A stretch of 64,000 nucleotides of DNA. Source: Rodentibacter caecimuris (GTDB lineage Bacteria; Pseudomonadota; Gammaproteobacteria; Enterobacterales; Pasteurellaceae). This document shows, in pieces, positions 17,452 through 27,058 of this stretch. The notes under the pieces are model-generated. The model was not told where the DNA came from. It saw nothing but the letters and a program-made list of their open reading frames with translations, and did not search any database. The stretch covers positions 2,294,001 through 2,358,000 of the forward strand of contig NZ_BBXJ01000001.1 of the NCBI RefSeq assembly GCF_001019715.1, read 5' to 3'. The translations under genes were made by a program, and so were the position numbers. Every line of letters starts with the position of its first letter. The stretch's first letter is position 1.

Positions 17452-18399
17452 TCACATATCAAATTGGATAAATTGATGAATCACGTCTTTAAAATTCTGA
17501 TCAACCGAAAATCCCAGTTCTAAAGCTTGTGAACAATTAATTTCAGCCGGCCAACTTGCCACGATATTGTTAATATTTTGATCAAACTTAAATTTGATAT
17601 TTTCTAAAATCCCCTCGCCTTTTATGCCCGCTAAATCGGCAAGCATTTGTTTAACACTTACCGTGAAACCCGGAAGATTAATGACATGCCAACTACGTAA
17701 TGGTAATGACGGTAACGTTAATGTATGAATCAAGTTCTCAACAATTGTATTCGGGCTGGATAACCAAAGTCGCAAATCTTCCGATACCGGACAAACCGCC
17801 TGCTCGCCGTGCAGTGGTTCTCGAATAATGCTACTCACAAAAGAAGACGCCGCTTTATTCGGTTTTCCCGGGCGAATACAAATGGTTGGTAAGCGAACAC
17901 ACAACCCATCAACAAAACCTTTTCTTGTATAGTCATTAATGAGTAATTCACTCATTGCTTTTTGTGTACCATAGGTAGATTGAGGGGTAACGGCAGTATG
18001 GTTTTCAATGACGGCAGGCAATTCACCGCCGAATACGGCAAGCGAACTGGAAAAAACAAAACGTACTTTAGGGTTATGTTGGCGACAAATTTCAAGCAAA
18101 TTTTTGGTTGCCAAGAAATTAATTTCATAACCGAGATCAGGATCTTGTTCCGCATGACTACTTACAATCGCCGCAAGATGAAAAACGGCATCCGTTTCAG
18201 CCGTAATAATTTCCGCTAACCCGTTAGGACTGCGAAGATCCATTTCAACGCATTTTACGCGCGGATCATTATTCGGGGCGACAGGTTGCACCACATCGAT
18301 TAGAGTAAGTTCATCAACATTAATCTTTGTTTGATTGAGTAATGTTTTTGCCAAGCGTTGCCCGAGGAATCCCTGTCCGCCGGTAATTACAATTTTCAT
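17452..18399 (-). CDS. denD: D-erythronate dehydrogenase
   Basis: A 315-residue extended short-chain dehydrogenase. It has the Rossmann motif GGQGFLGQRLAKTLL at residues 7-21, a Ser in FSSSLAVFG and the catalytic YGTQK near residue 143. In the family described from Haemophilus this NAD-dependent enzyme oxidises D-erythronate at C2 to 2-oxo-tetronate, which OtnI then isomerises to the 3-oxo form. It lies 101 bases after otnI, the widest gap in the operon, and that gap holds one uptake signal, so a weak internal promoter or partial stop there is possible. Confidence 0.85.
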   Translation of the reverse strand: MKIVITGGQGFLGQRLAKTLLNQTKINVDELTLIDVVQPVAPNNDPRVKCVEMDLRSPNGLAEIITAETDAVFHLAAIVSSHAEQDPDLGYEINFLATKNLLEICRQHNPKVRFVFSSSLAVFGGELPAVIENHTAVTPQSTYGTQKAMSELLINDYTRKGFVDGLCVRLPTICIRPGKPNKAASSFVSSIIREPLHGEQAVCPVSEDLRLWLSSPNTIVENLIHTLTLPSLPLRSWHVINLPGFTVSVKQMLADLAGIKGEGILENIKFKFDQNINNIVASWPAEINCSQALELGFSVDQNFKDVIHQFIQFDM

Positions 18400-18500
18400 A
18401 AAAATGCTCCTTGAACCTTTAAAAAGGTAAATTTAGGGTATAAAAAAGCGGCTATTTTCATATTGAAAAAACATGACAAAAAACAACCGCACTTTATGAC

Positions 18501-19277
18501 TTATTTATACTTCTCAAACCATCCCAAACCGCTTGATGTTTCTCCCCGCGGTTTGTATTCGCAACCGACAAAACCTTGATAGCCGATTTCATCCAGTTTA
18601 TTGAAAATATAGTCGTAGTTAATTTCACCTTCGTCCGGTTCATGACGATCCGGTACGGAAGCCATCTGCACATGGGCAAATTTGCCGTTTAATTTATCCG
18701 TTAAACGGGATAAGTTACCGTCCACATTTTGTGCGTGGTAATAATCCAATTGAACGAAAACATTGTCGCGTTCAACCCGTTCCACGATTGCCAAGGTATC
18801 GTATTGGCTTTTCAATAAATAATTGGGTTTAACTGCCGGACTTAGGGCTTCAAGCAAAATATTCACCCCATGCGGTTTAAATTTTTCCGACGCATAGCGA
18901 AGATTGCTAATAAAAGTTTGCTGATATTCCGCTTTATCCGCCCCTTCAGGCACCACTGCCGCCATAATATGCACGTTAGGGCAACCCAAACCGAGTGCAT
19001 AATCAAGTGCCATATCAATATGGGCGTGGCTTTCCGCCTCACGCCCCGGAATTGCCGAAACACCCCACTCCCCTTTGGATACCTCACCGGCGGGCGTGTT
19101 AAATAGCACCACTTGTAAACCGTGTTTATCCAATTCTTGCTTAATGGTTTTAATCTCGTAATCATAAGGCCAGAGAAATTCAACATATTTGAAGCCGGCT
19201 TTGGCTGCGGCGGCAAAACGTTCCATAAAAGGAACTTCGTTGAACATCATGGTTAAATTCGCAGCAAATTTAGGCAT
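18501..19277 (-). CDS. otnI: 2-oxo-tetronate isomerase
   Basis: A 258-residue TIM-barrel protein of the hydroxypyruvate-isomerase family, recognised by the N-terminus [19 protein letters not shown] and the C-terminal [20 protein letters not shown]. Metal-ligand Glu residues are expected at LLEALSP and GCEYKP. In the acid-sugar pathway it converts 2-oxo-tetronate to 3-oxo-tetronate, the substrate of OtnK. Its start lies two bases after the otnC stop, indicating a tightly coupled operon. Confidence 0.88.
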   Translation of the reverse strand: MPKFAANLTMMFNEVPFMERFAAAAKAGFKYVEFLWPYDYEIKTIKQELDKHGLQVVLFNTPAGEVSKGEWGVSAIPGREAESHAHIDMALDYALGLGCPNVHIMAAVVPEGADKAEYQQTFISNLRYASEKFKPHGVNILLEALSPAVKPNYLLKSQYDTLAIVERVERDNVFVQLDYYHAQNVDGNLSRLTDKLNGKFAHVQMASVPDRHEPDEGEINYDYIFNKLDEIGYQGFVGCEYKPRGETSSGLGWFEKYK

Positions 19278-19279
19278 CG

Positions 19280-19912
19280 CTATTTCCCCCTATTTTTTAA
19301 TTCGTTCACTTCGTCATCTGTGAGATAACGAATCGGTTTTCCTTGTAAAAGGAAAAAGAGTTTTGCGGTTTCTTCCAGTTCTTCTGCGTTATCTGCGGCA
19401 TCTAATAAATCGTTTCCCGTTACTACTACCCCATGATTCGCCAGTAAAAAGGCTTTGCCGGATAATGCCCGCGCCTCTAATTCTTCAGCAATACGAGGGG
19501 AGCCGGGACGATAATAAGGAATCACCGGTAAGCCGCCGACCCGCATGACGTAATAAGGCGTAAAGGCTTTCATTGCATTTTGCGGATCAAGATTTTCCAA
19601 ACAGGAAAGAGCGGTCAAATAGGTAGAATGAAGATGCACAATCGCCCGACATTCAGGATTTTTACGATACATCGCTAAATGGAAAACAGATTCTTTTGAG
19701 GGTTTATCGCCTTCAAGCACATTGCCGTCCATATCCAACACGGAAAGTCGTTCCGCTTTCAAACGCCCTAAAGAAGAACCCGTTGGTGTCACTAAAATGC
19801 GATTTTCCGCTAGCCGCACGGAGAGATTTCCCGCCCCGCCAACGGTATACCCCCGCTCATAGAAAGAACGGCCAAGTTGCACCATGAGTGTTTTTAATTC
19901 CGAATCAGTCAT
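19280..19912 (-). CDS. otnC: 3-oxo-tetronate 4-phosphate decarboxylase
   Basis: A 210-residue class II aldolase/adducin-fold enzyme. Motifs include GGAGNLSVR near residue 20, the zinc-binding [10 protein letters not shown] and NHGVVVTG. It decarboxylates 3-oxo-tetronate 4-phosphate to dihydroxyacetone phosphate, the final step that feeds glycolysis. Its ATG overlaps the end of otnK by four bases, and otnI follows almost directly, so the three are co-translated. Confidence 0.88.
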   Translation of the reverse strand: MTDSELKTLMVQLGRSFYERGYTVGGAGNLSVRLAENRILVTPTGSSLGRLKAERLSVLDMDGNVLEGDKPSKESVFHLAMYRKNPECRAIVHLHSTYLTALSCLENLDPQNAMKAFTPYYVMRVGGLPVIPYYRPGSPRIAEELEARALSGKAFLLANHGVVVTGNDLLDAADNAEELEETAKLFFLLQGKPIRYLTDDEVNELKNRGK

Positions 19913-21153
19913 AACATCATTTCCTGCGCATCAATAAAAAAAGTTTCTTTGCCGAAGTTGCCGGATTTCAAAGCAAGTGCGGTCGATTCTCCCAGTGCTT
20001 TTAACCAAGGCACGCCCGGTGCGATTTGTTTACCGATTTGAAACCCGCTAAATCCAAGTTTTTGTACCACAATGCTGGACGTTTCACCGCCTGCGGTAAT
20101 AATGTTCTCTACATTGGCTTTTTCTTTTAATCGTTGCGCCAATTTCGCAAAAGTTTGTTCAATGGCTTGGCTTGCCTGCTCCGCACCAAATTGCGCCTGA
20201 ATCTGTTTTAGTTCATCAGGCGGTACGGTGGCATAAACCATTGGCGCAAGCGGTTCATCAATATGCGGCAGAATTTGTTCAAATAAGCGGTCGGCATAAT
20301 TGGCATCCGCTATCGCTTTTTCCACATCTAAGTAAAGTGCGGTGGCTTTTTCCTTATAAAGCTTCACTTGCTTATTGCTCATTTCGGAACAAGAGCCGGA
20401 AAGAATCACGCTTCGTGCTTTTCTCGGTACAAATGCATCCTCTGCTTTTTTTCCGCCGCTTAATCTCGCCGCCATATAAGCCCCGAGTCCGGAACCGCCG
20501 GTCACTAATTTCAAATCACTCACGGCTTCCGCAAGGGTAGCAAGCTGACGATTATCTGCCGCATCCACCACCGCATAACGGAATCCCGCTTGTTTTAATT
20601 GGGTAAAACAAGATTTCACATGATCTGCGCCTTGAATCACCTCCGCATAGCTCACCAAGCCTGTTTTTCCTTTAGCCTGTGCATCCATTAAACGCATAAG
20701 ATTGGCATCTTTCATCGGGGTAATCGGGTGATGACGCATTCCGGATTCATTCAGCAACAGGTTGCCGACAAATAAATAACCGTTAAAAATCGTTCTTCCA
20801 TTAATCGGTAGAGCCGGCGTAATCACTGTAAAATCATCATTAAGCGCCTCTAATAAGGCATCCGTTACCGGCCCGATATTGCCTTTTTCGGTACTGTCAA
20901 AGGTCGAGCAATATTTAAAATAGAACTGAGAACAACCGCTCTTTTGTAACCAATCAAGCGCTTGTAAGGATTGTTCGATGGCTTCCTCCACCGGATTTGA
21001 ACGAGACTTTAAGCTAATGACAATGGCATCCACTTTTTCCGTTAATGTCGTATTTGGCACACCATTCATTTGCACTGTATTCAAACCGTTTTCTACAAGA
21101 AAACTGGCAATATCGCTCGCACCGGTAAAATCATCCGCAATAACACCTAACAT
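19909..21153 (-). CDS. otnK: 3-oxo-tetronate kinase
   Basis: A 414-residue kinase of the four-carbon acid-sugar kinase family (formerly DUF1537). The N-terminal substrate-binding half has GVIADDFTGASDIASFLVE. The centre has GGSGLGAYMAA, and the C-terminal nucleotide-binding half has TAGGETSSIVVQKLGF. It phosphorylates 3-oxo-tetronate at C4 using ATP. Length is normal. It begins two bases after the ltnD stop and overlaps otnC, so it is the second gene of the operon. Confidence 0.88.
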   Translation of the reverse strand: MLGVIADDFTGASDIASFLVENGLNTVQMNGVPNTTLTEKVDAIVISLKSRSNPVEEAIEQSLQALDWLQKSGCSQFYFKYCSTFDSTEKGNIGPVTDALLEALNDDFTVITPALPINGRTIFNGYLFVGNLLLNESGMRHHPITPMKDANLMRLMDAQAKGKTGLVSYAEVIQGADHVKSCFTQLKQAGFRYAVVDAADNRQLATLAEAVSDLKLVTGGSGLGAYMAARLSGGKKAEDAFVPRKARSVILSGSCSEMSNKQVKLYKEKATALYLDVEKAIADANYADRLFEQILPHIDEPLAPMVYATVPPDELKQIQAQFGAEQASQAIEQTFAKLAQRLKEKANVENIITAGGETSSIVVQKLGFSGFQIGKQIAPGVPWLKALGESTALALKSGNFGKETFFIDAQEMML

Positions 21154-21155
21154 CG

Positions 21156-22061
21156 TTATGCTCCTTTTTTCGGCAACTCAATGCCGCTGAAAATTTTAAT
21201 CACCGCGCTGTCATCTTCTTTTCCATAGCCTGCATTACTGGCTTCTGTGAACATTGAATAGGCGGTGCTGGCAAGGTGAAGAGGGAAATGTAAAGATTTT
21301 GCCGTATCGTTTACCAACCCTAAATCTTTCACAAAAATATCCACCATAGAGAGCGGAGAATAATCCCCTTCTACGACGTGTTTCATTCGGTTTTCAAACA
21401 TCCATGAATTACCTGCCGCATTGGTCACCACGTCATACATTAAATCAAGAGGAATGCCTGCCTTGGCGGCTAATGCCATCGCCTCTGCTCCTGCGGCAAT
21501 GTGTACACCTGCGAGTAATTGATGAATAATTTTCACCGTGGCACCTAAGCCGATTTCTTCGCCAATGTTGTACACCTTACCTGCCACCGCATTGAGTACG
21601 GGCTGTAATTTATCAAACGCTTGTTTTGAACCGGATGCCATGACTGTCATTTCTCCTGCGGCAGCTTTTGCCGCCCCACCGGAAACTGGCGCATCTAACA
21701 TGAGCAAGCCTAAACTTGTTAATTTTTGTGAAATTTCTTTCGCATCCTGTGCGGATATAGTTGAAGAAATCATCACCGCGCAACCTTTATTCAGTTTTTC
21801 CGCTAAACCCTTTTCACCAAATAACACCGCATTAACCTGTGCGGCATTGACTACAAGCAATACAACGGCGTCTAATTTATCGGCAAAATCGACCGCACTT
21901 TGGCTGACCCCATAAGCACCGTCTTCCTTTAATTTTTCAAGTGCTGTTGTGTTAAGATCGACGCCATAGGTTGTCAATCCTGCTTTCACGCAAGATTGTG
22001 CGGCGCCCATTCCCATTGCGCCTAGGCCAATTACGGCAACTGAATAAGGTTTGTTTGTCAT
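21156..22061 (-). CDS. ltnD: L-threonate dehydrogenase
   Basis: A 301-residue NAD-dependent enzyme of the beta-hydroxyacid dehydrogenase family. It shows the Rossmann loop GLGAMGMGAAQSCVKAG at residues 12-28, the substrate motif DAPVSGGAAKAAAGEMTVM and the catalytic Lys in GATVKIIHQLLAG. In this pathway it oxidises L-threonate to 2-oxo-tetronate. It is the first gene of the operon, facing the DeoR-type regulator across 178 bases that contain a CRP-like site. The presence of both LtnD and DenD implies that both C4 acids can be used. Confidence 0.87.
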   Translation of the reverse strand: MTNKPYSVAVIGLGAMGMGAAQSCVKAGLTTYGVDLNTTALEKLKEDGAYGVSQSAVDFADKLDAVVLLVVNAAQVNAVLFGEKGLAEKLNKGCAVMISSTISAQDAKEISQKLTSLGLLMLDAPVSGGAAKAAAGEMTVMASGSKQAFDKLQPVLNAVAGKVYNIGEEIGLGATVKIIHQLLAGVHIAAGAEAMALAAKAGIPLDLMYDVVTNAAGNSWMFENRMKHVVEGDYSPLSMVDIFVKDLGLVNDTAKSLHFPLHLASTAYSMFTEASNAGYGKEDDSAVIKIFSGIELPKKGA

Positions 22062-22129
22062 TACGTTTCCTCCACGAATTATTCGTTGATTTAATGAAAG
22101 GCATTCTGACAGGTTTCAAAATAAAAAAA

Positions 22130-22145
22130 CGTGAACAAGATCACA
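22130..22145. promoter_or_regulatory. CRP-like site in the otn divergent promoter
   Basis: CGTGA-N6-TCACA matches the CRP consensus in nine of the ten conserved bases. Its centre is about 76 bases upstream of ltnD. A CAGAAT at 22103-22108 on the minus strand lies where the -10 box of a class II promoter would fall. The other side faces the regulator gene. Confidence 0.6.
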
Positions 22146-22239
22146 AGCATTAACATTTGTGTTATTTTTTGTTAAAAAAGAAAGAAAACAAATAAAGAGG
22201 AAAAAACGATATAATGAAGAAAATTTTGGAGAGGATGTT

Positions 22240-22998
22240 ATGATTCCTGCAGAACGTCAAAAATTGTTGCTCAATTTAATCAATCAAAAAGATGTGGTCA
22301 GCATTACACAACTGGCTGAATCGCTGAATGTTTCTCATATGACTATTCGCCGCGATATTCAAAAATTAGAAGAAATGGGAAAAGTGGTATCCATATCGGG
22401 CGGTGTAAAAATGCAAGAGCATTTGTCTTTTGAACCCACTTACCAAGATAAATCACTTCTTTTTCATACTCAAAAAGAGCAAATCGGCAAATTTGCCGCA
22501 CAACACATTCCAACGAATACCACGATCTATCTTGATGCCGGTACGACAACATTGGAAATCGCTTACCGCTTAATTGAACGTGATGATCTCTTAGTGGTTA
22601 CAAATGATTTTTCCATTGCGCATTTTCTTATGACAAACGGGCAATGTGAGTTGATTCACATTGGCGGAACCGTGAATAAATTGAATCATTCTTCCGTTGG
22701 GGAACTCGCCGGTCAATTCCTTCGGCAACTTTCTATCGATATTGCATTTGTTTCCACTTCATCATGGACATTGAAAGGATTAACCACGCCCGATGAAAAT
22801 AAATTGCCGGTAAAAAAAGCCTTGCTTGATGCCGCGAATCAAAGAATCTTAGTCTCGGACTCTTCAAAATATGGCAAAGTGGCAACATTCCATATTTGTC
22901 CTTTAACCCGCTTTGATCGCATTATTTGTGATAAAAATCTCGTTGAGCCCGTACAACATGCCATTAAAGAGCTCACTGTCGAATTAATCACCGTCTAG
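22240..22998 (+). CDS. DeoR-family regulator of the acid-sugar operon
   Basis: A 252-residue repressor-type protein with an N-terminal DeoR helix-turn-helix (QLAESLNVSHMTIRRDIQKL, about residues 25-44) and a C-terminal sugar-phosphate-sensing domain (YLDAGTTTLEIA, DSSKYGKVA). The frame is open back to 22159, but ATG 22240 is preferred because GGAGAGG precedes it and family members start with IPAERQ. It is divergent from ltnD and most likely controls that operon, as in Haemophilus. Its inducer is unknown, probably a phosphorylated pathway intermediate. Confidence 0.83.
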   Translation: MIPAERQKLLLNLINQKDVVSITQLAESLNVSHMTIRRDIQKLEEMGKVVSISGGVKMQEHLSFEPTYQDKSLLFHTQKEQIGKFAAQHIPTNTTIYLDAGTTTLEIAYRLIERDDLLVVTNDFSIAHFLMTNGQCELIHIGGTVNKLNHSSVGELAGQFLRQLSIDIAFVSTSSWTLKGLTTPDENKLPVKKALLDAANQRILVSDSSKYGKVATFHICPLTRFDRIICDKNLVEPVQHAIKELTVELITV

Positions 22999-23015
22999 CA
23001 CGAGCAACATAAAAA

Positions 23016-23039
23016 CGGCTTATGCCAACACATAAGCCG
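23016..23039. terminator. Terminator between the regulator and dgkA
   Basis: CGGCTTATG and CATAAGCCG pair perfectly around a 6-base loop in the gap between the convergent regulator and dgkA genes. A-runs before and AAAATCTTTCTT after it could serve both strands. Confidence 0.6.
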
Positions 23040-23066
23040 AAAATCTTTCTTAAAACCGACCGCACT

Positions 23067-23423
23067 TTAGAAGAATAAAATACTCCCCCATATCACGCCA
23101 ACAATGCAAAGGGCGATAAATACGGCGGCAGAGCCTTGATCTTTGGCTCGACCGGAAAGTTCGTGGCGTTCGCTGCCAATCCGATCGACGACCGCTTCCA
23201 CCGCACTGTTTAACAATTCCACCGCCAGTACAAGTAAAACAGACGAAATCATTAAAGCGATTTCAATCTTGGTTTCTCCTAACAAAAAGGCAAGCGGAAT
23301 TAAAATTACCGCAAGCACACATTCATGGCGGAATGCGGTTTCGTTCTTGAATGTGCTTTTTAAGCCTTGAAGGGAATATTTTGTCGAATTAATTAAATGG
23401 GTTACCCCTGTGGTTTTATGCAT
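23067..23423 (-). CDS. dgkA: Diacylglycerol kinase
   Basis: A 118-residue inner-membrane protein with three helices. Family motifs are the N-terminal amphipathic region with NSTKYSLQGLKSTFKNETAF and the conserved VELLNSAVEAVVDRI-SERHELSGRAKDQGSAAVF. It phosphorylates diacylglycerol released during membrane-derived oligosaccharide or lipid A modification, recycling it to phosphatidic acid. It follows relA by 13 bases, as in Haemophilus. Confidence 0.93.
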   Translation of the reverse strand: MHKTTGVTHLINSTKYSLQGLKSTFKNETAFRHECVLAVILIPLAFLLGETKIEIALMISSVLLVLAVELLNSAVEAVVDRIGSERHELSGRAKDQGSAAVFIALCIVGVIWGSILFF

Positions 23424-23436
23424 AACAATTCCTATT

Positions 23437-25668
23437 TTATAAACGCTTGGCTTCGATCACATCGTTTAGCTTTGAAACTCTAGCCAAGATTTTGCTTAAA
23501 CTTTCTACATTGTGCAGTTCGATTTCCATATCAATGGTAGCTAATTGCTTTTTCGTATCGGCTCGACTGGATACGCCCAACACACTGATTTTTTCATTCG
23601 CCAACACTGTCGTAATATCACGCAACAAACCGTTACGATCGCTTGCCACAATACGGATATTAATATGGAAGCCGCTGGCATAATTTTCCCCCCAAATAGA
23701 TTCCACCACACGTTCAGGATGTGCCGCTTGCAGGTCTAAAAACTGTTCGCAATCACTACGGTGAATCGAAATGCCGCGTCCCATTGTGATATAACCGACA
23801 ATCGCATCCCCCGGAATCGGCTGACAACAACGGGCAATATGGTGCATTAAATTTCCTACCCCTTCTACTATGACGTAGTCATTCTTGCCATGATTTTTTT
23901 GTTGAGAATTGACCGCACTTTTATTTGCCACATGACGCAGAATTTCTTGATCAACTTGTTCTGCGCTCACTTTGATGAGCTTACTTTGTAAAAAATTCAG
24001 CAAATGATTGAGACGAATATCACCGCTGCCGATCCCGGCATAAAGATCATCAATATTTTTCAAGTTATAGCGCAGTAAGGCATAAGGCTCGATCTGTTTG
24101 AGGCTGAGATTTAAACGGGCTAATTCATTATCCAGTAATTCTTTCCCTGCCGGCACATTTTTATCACGATCCTGTTTTTTGAACCATGCTTGAATTTTTG
24201 CCCGCGATTTTGCCGTATGGGTAAAACCTAAGTTCGGATTGAGCCAATCCCGACTCGGGTTCGGATTTTTTTGCGTGATAATTTCAATTTGATCACCCAT
24301 TTGTAGTTGATAGGTGAACGGTACAATTCGCCCTGATACTTTCGCACCGATACAGCGATGACCGATTTCACTATGAATGGCATAAGCAAAATCAAGCGGA
24401 GTAGAACCGGTCGGTAAATCCACCACCTCCCCTTTGGGGGTAAACACATAGACACGATCATCAAATACTTGGCTTCGTAATTCCGCCATCACTTCGCCGG
24501 AATCGGTAATATCGTCCTGCCAGGCGAGTAATTTACGTAACCAGGCAATTTTTTCTTCATACGCCGACATCGACCCCGTCGTGCCTTCTTTGTATTTCCA
24601 GTGCGCGGCAACGCCTAATTCCGCATCATCGTGCATTTGCTGGGTGCGGATTTGCACTTCAATTGGCTTACCGCCTTTTCCCAACACGACGGTATGAATA
24701 GACTGATACCCGTTCGGTTTTGGGTTCGCAACGTAATCATCAAATTCTTTTGGTAAATGTTTGAAATGAGTATGAACAATGCCCAATGCGGTATAACAAT
24801 CTTGTAATTTTGGGACGATAATCCTAACCGCTCTAACATCATATAACGCACCAAATTCTAAGTGCTTTTTCTGCATTTTACGCCAAATACTATAAATATG
24901 TTTTGGGCGGCCATACACATCAACATGCTCGATGTTTTTACGCAGGCGGCGACTGAGAGCTTCCACAAAATCAGCAATGTAATGTTCGCGATCCAAACGG
25001 CGTTCTTGTAATAATTTGGCAATAGCCCGATATTGTTCGGGGTGTAAATAACGGAAACAGTAATCTTCCAACTCCCATTTAAGTTGTCCGATACCTAAAC
25101 GGTTTGCCAGCGGTGCGTAAATATTGGAACATTCTTTCGCGGCAAGGACTTTTTCCTCTTCAGAACAGCGATTTTCCGCATCACGGAGGAAAGTAATACG
25201 TTCTGCAAGCTTGATAATCACACAACGGAAATCATCAACCATGGCTAGCAACATACGACGGACATTATCCACTTGTAAGACATTGGCGGAATGGCTGGCA
25301 TTAAGTTGGCGGATATTATCCATTTCCTCAACCCCGCTCAGTAATTTGAGGATTTTCGTACCGAATTTCTCTTCCAATACCTCCCAATCCACCAAACGAT
25401 TCGCCACAATCGGGAACAGCATAGCGGTAACAAGACTTTCCGCGTCCATATTAAGTTCGTGTAGAATTTCCACCATTTCTACACCGGATTGGAGTGTCAA
25501 TGTCGCATTTTGCATTTCATCAGGATGGGCTGTTATTAGCTCACACGAATAATACCAAGCGTCAATCAACGTTTTTTCCGTTTGCTCCGTCAGTTTTAAC
25601 GATGTACACCATTGTTCAATCACAAAATCTTGCGGATTTAACAAATGAGAACCGCGAACAGCAACCAT
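23437..25668 (-). CDS. relA: (p)ppGpp synthetase I
   Basis: A 743-residue cytoplasmic protein that makes (p)ppGpp from GTP/GDP and ATP on stalled ribosomes. The N-terminal HD domain lacks the HDxxED residues (LFPIVANRLVDWEVLEE), as expected for a synthetase-only RelA. The synthetase domain has EFDDYVANPKPNGYQSIHT, the TGS domain VYVFTPKGEVVDLPTGSTP, and an ACT domain ends the protein. Start MVAVRGSH at 25668 is chosen because of AAGGGGG just upstream and agreement with E. coli; the frame is open 15 codons further. rlmD lies upstream and dgkA downstream. Confidence 0.95.
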   Translation of the reverse strand: MVAVRGSHLLNPQDFVIEQWCTSLKLTEQTEKTLIDAWYYSCELITAHPDEMQNATLTLQSGVEMVEILHELNMDAESLVTAMLFPIVANRLVDWEVLEEKFGTKILKLLSGVEEMDNIRQLNASHSANVLQVDNVRRMLLAMVDDFRCVIIKLAERITFLRDAENRCSEEEKVLAAKECSNIYAPLANRLGIGQLKWELEDYCFRYLHPEQYRAIAKLLQERRLDREHYIADFVEALSRRLRKNIEHVDVYGRPKHIYSIWRKMQKKHLEFGALYDVRAVRIIVPKLQDCYTALGIVHTHFKHLPKEFDDYVANPKPNGYQSIHTVVLGKGGKPIEVQIRTQQMHDDAELGVAAHWKYKEGTTGSMSAYEEKIAWLRKLLAWQDDITDSGEVMAELRSQVFDDRVYVFTPKGEVVDLPTGSTPLDFAYAIHSEIGHRCIGAKVSGRIVPFTYQLQMGDQIEIITQKNPNPSRDWLNPNLGFTHTAKSRAKIQAWFKKQDRDKNVPAGKELLDNELARLNLSLKQIEPYALLRYNLKNIDDLYAGIGSGDIRLNHLLNFLQSKLIKVSAEQVDQEILRHVANKSAVNSQQKNHGKNDYVIVEGVGNLMHHIARCCQPIPGDAIVGYITMGRGISIHRSDCEQFLDLQAAHPERVVESIWGENYASGFHINIRIVASDRNGLLRDITTVLANEKISVLGVSSRADTKKQLATIDMEIELHNVESLSKILARVSKLNDVIEAKRL

Positions 25669-25744
25669 TAATACCCCCTTGTTGATGAGAAGCGTAGCTC
25701 CCTGCCACTCCATTTTAGTCTGTCATTGTAACAGAATAACCTAC

Positions 25745-27058
25745 TTATTTTGTAGAAAATAACGTAATGGATTCCAAATGCCCCGTATGAGGAAACATAT
25801 CAATCACGGCGCTCTTTTCTATTTTATAACCCAGCCCGAGCAAAATCTCCGCATCACGTACCAAGGTGGCAGGATTACAAGAAACATAAAGCATTTTCTC
25901 CGCCTTTAATTGACAAAGTGCCTTTAATGCAAACGCTGCACCGCTACGAGGCGGATCGAGCAACACTTTGTTGAAAGGCTGATTTGCCCAAGGTTGATTG
26001 ACAAAAGGTTGGTCAAGATTTGCCTGAAAAAATTCAATATTATTGATCTGGTTGTGTTCGGCATTGAGTGTCGCCTTTTGTACCATCTCAAAAACCCCTT
26101 CAATTCCTACCGCACTTTTAACCCGTTTCGCCATAGGGAGCGTGAAATTACCCATACCGCAAAATAAATCCAGTACATGATCCCTAGGGTTAAGGGAGAG
26201 CCAATCCAGTGCGGTTTGTACCATTTTCTCGTTTAACCGACGGTTGATTTGAATAAAATCACGAATATCAAAATTCAATTTAATGCCGTTAGCAAATTGA
26301 TAATAGGGTAAACCACCACAAATTTGTTCAATGCCGTCATCATTTTGTAAAAAAAGCATAAGATTTTCTTGTTCGGCAAAATTCAACAACAAACTGCGAT
26401 CAGTATCGGCAAGATTTCCGGTGTAACGCAATAGCATTGCCACTCCATTATCCGCTGCGACTAACTCAATATGCCCAAGTTGTTTTTGTCTGGAATAACG
26501 GGCTAAAAGTGCGGTCAATTTTGGCAGTAAATTATTGATGACAGGTTCAAGCACTTCGCAATGTTCCACTGCGATCAAATCATGGCTATTTTTCTGACGA
26601 AACCCTAGCTCAATTTGCTTGATTTTCGGGTTGAAGCATAAGCTTAAACGAACTCGGCGGCGATACCCCCAAGCCTCATCACAAATCATCGGTTGAAAAG
26701 CAATGGGTTGCTGTTGGAGTCTTGATAAACGTTTAAATAATGCTGCCTGTTTGGCTTCACGCTGCATTTCAATAGGAATATGTTGGGCTTGGCAGCCACC
26801 GCAACGCTCATAATAGGTGCATTGCGGCAGTACACGAAGCGGACTTTTTTCAAGCCATTTTTTCGCTACCGCCCGCCCATATTGGCGTTTTTCCTCAACC
26901 ACAAGACAGTCCACTTTTTCCGGTGGCAGTGCATTTTCTATAAACCACGTTTTTCCATTCACTTTTGCCACACCTAATCCTTGATAATCCAGTTCAAGAA
27001 TATCAGCCGTGATCGTTTGCCGCTGTTTTGTTTTTTTCGGTTTGGTATAAAGGAGCAT
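25745..27058 (-). CDS. rlmD: 23S rRNA uracil-1939 C5-methyltransferase
   Basis: A 437-residue enzyme with an N-terminal TRAM domain (residues 10-70), an iron-sulfur motif beginning CTYYERCGGCQ, and a Rossmann methyltransferase domain with DLFCGMGNFTLPMA, LDPPRSGA and the catalytic SCNPATL. It methylates 23S rRNA U1939 using S-adenosylmethionine. Its ATG overlaps the recO stop as TAATG, so the pair is translationally coupled. Length is standard. Confidence 0.94.
   Translation of the reverse strand: MLLYTKPKKTKQRQTITADILELDYQGLGVAKVNGKTWFIENALPPEKVDCLVVEEKRQYGRAVAKKWLEKSPLRVLPQCTYYERCGGCQAQHIPIEMQREAKQAALFKRLSRLQQQPIAFQPMICDEAWGYRRRVRLSLCFNPKIKQIELGFRQKNSHDLIAVEHCEVLEPVINNLLPKLTALLARYSRQKQLGHIELVAADNGVAMLLRYTGNLADTDRSLLLNFAEQENLMLFLQNDDGIEQICGGLPYYQFANGIKLNFDIRDFIQINRRLNEKMVQTALDWLSLNPRDHVLDLFCGMGNFTLPMAKRVKSAVGIEGVFEMVQKATLNAEHNQINNIEFFQANLDQPFVNQPWANQPFNKVLLDPPRSGAAFALKALCQLKAEKMLYVSCNPATLVRDAEILLGLGYKIEKSAVIDMFPHTGHLESITLFSTK

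Noticed and set aside
25669-25713. Longer relA start
   Set aside because: The AAGGGGG ribosome site and the family N-terminus MVAVR place the start at 25668.
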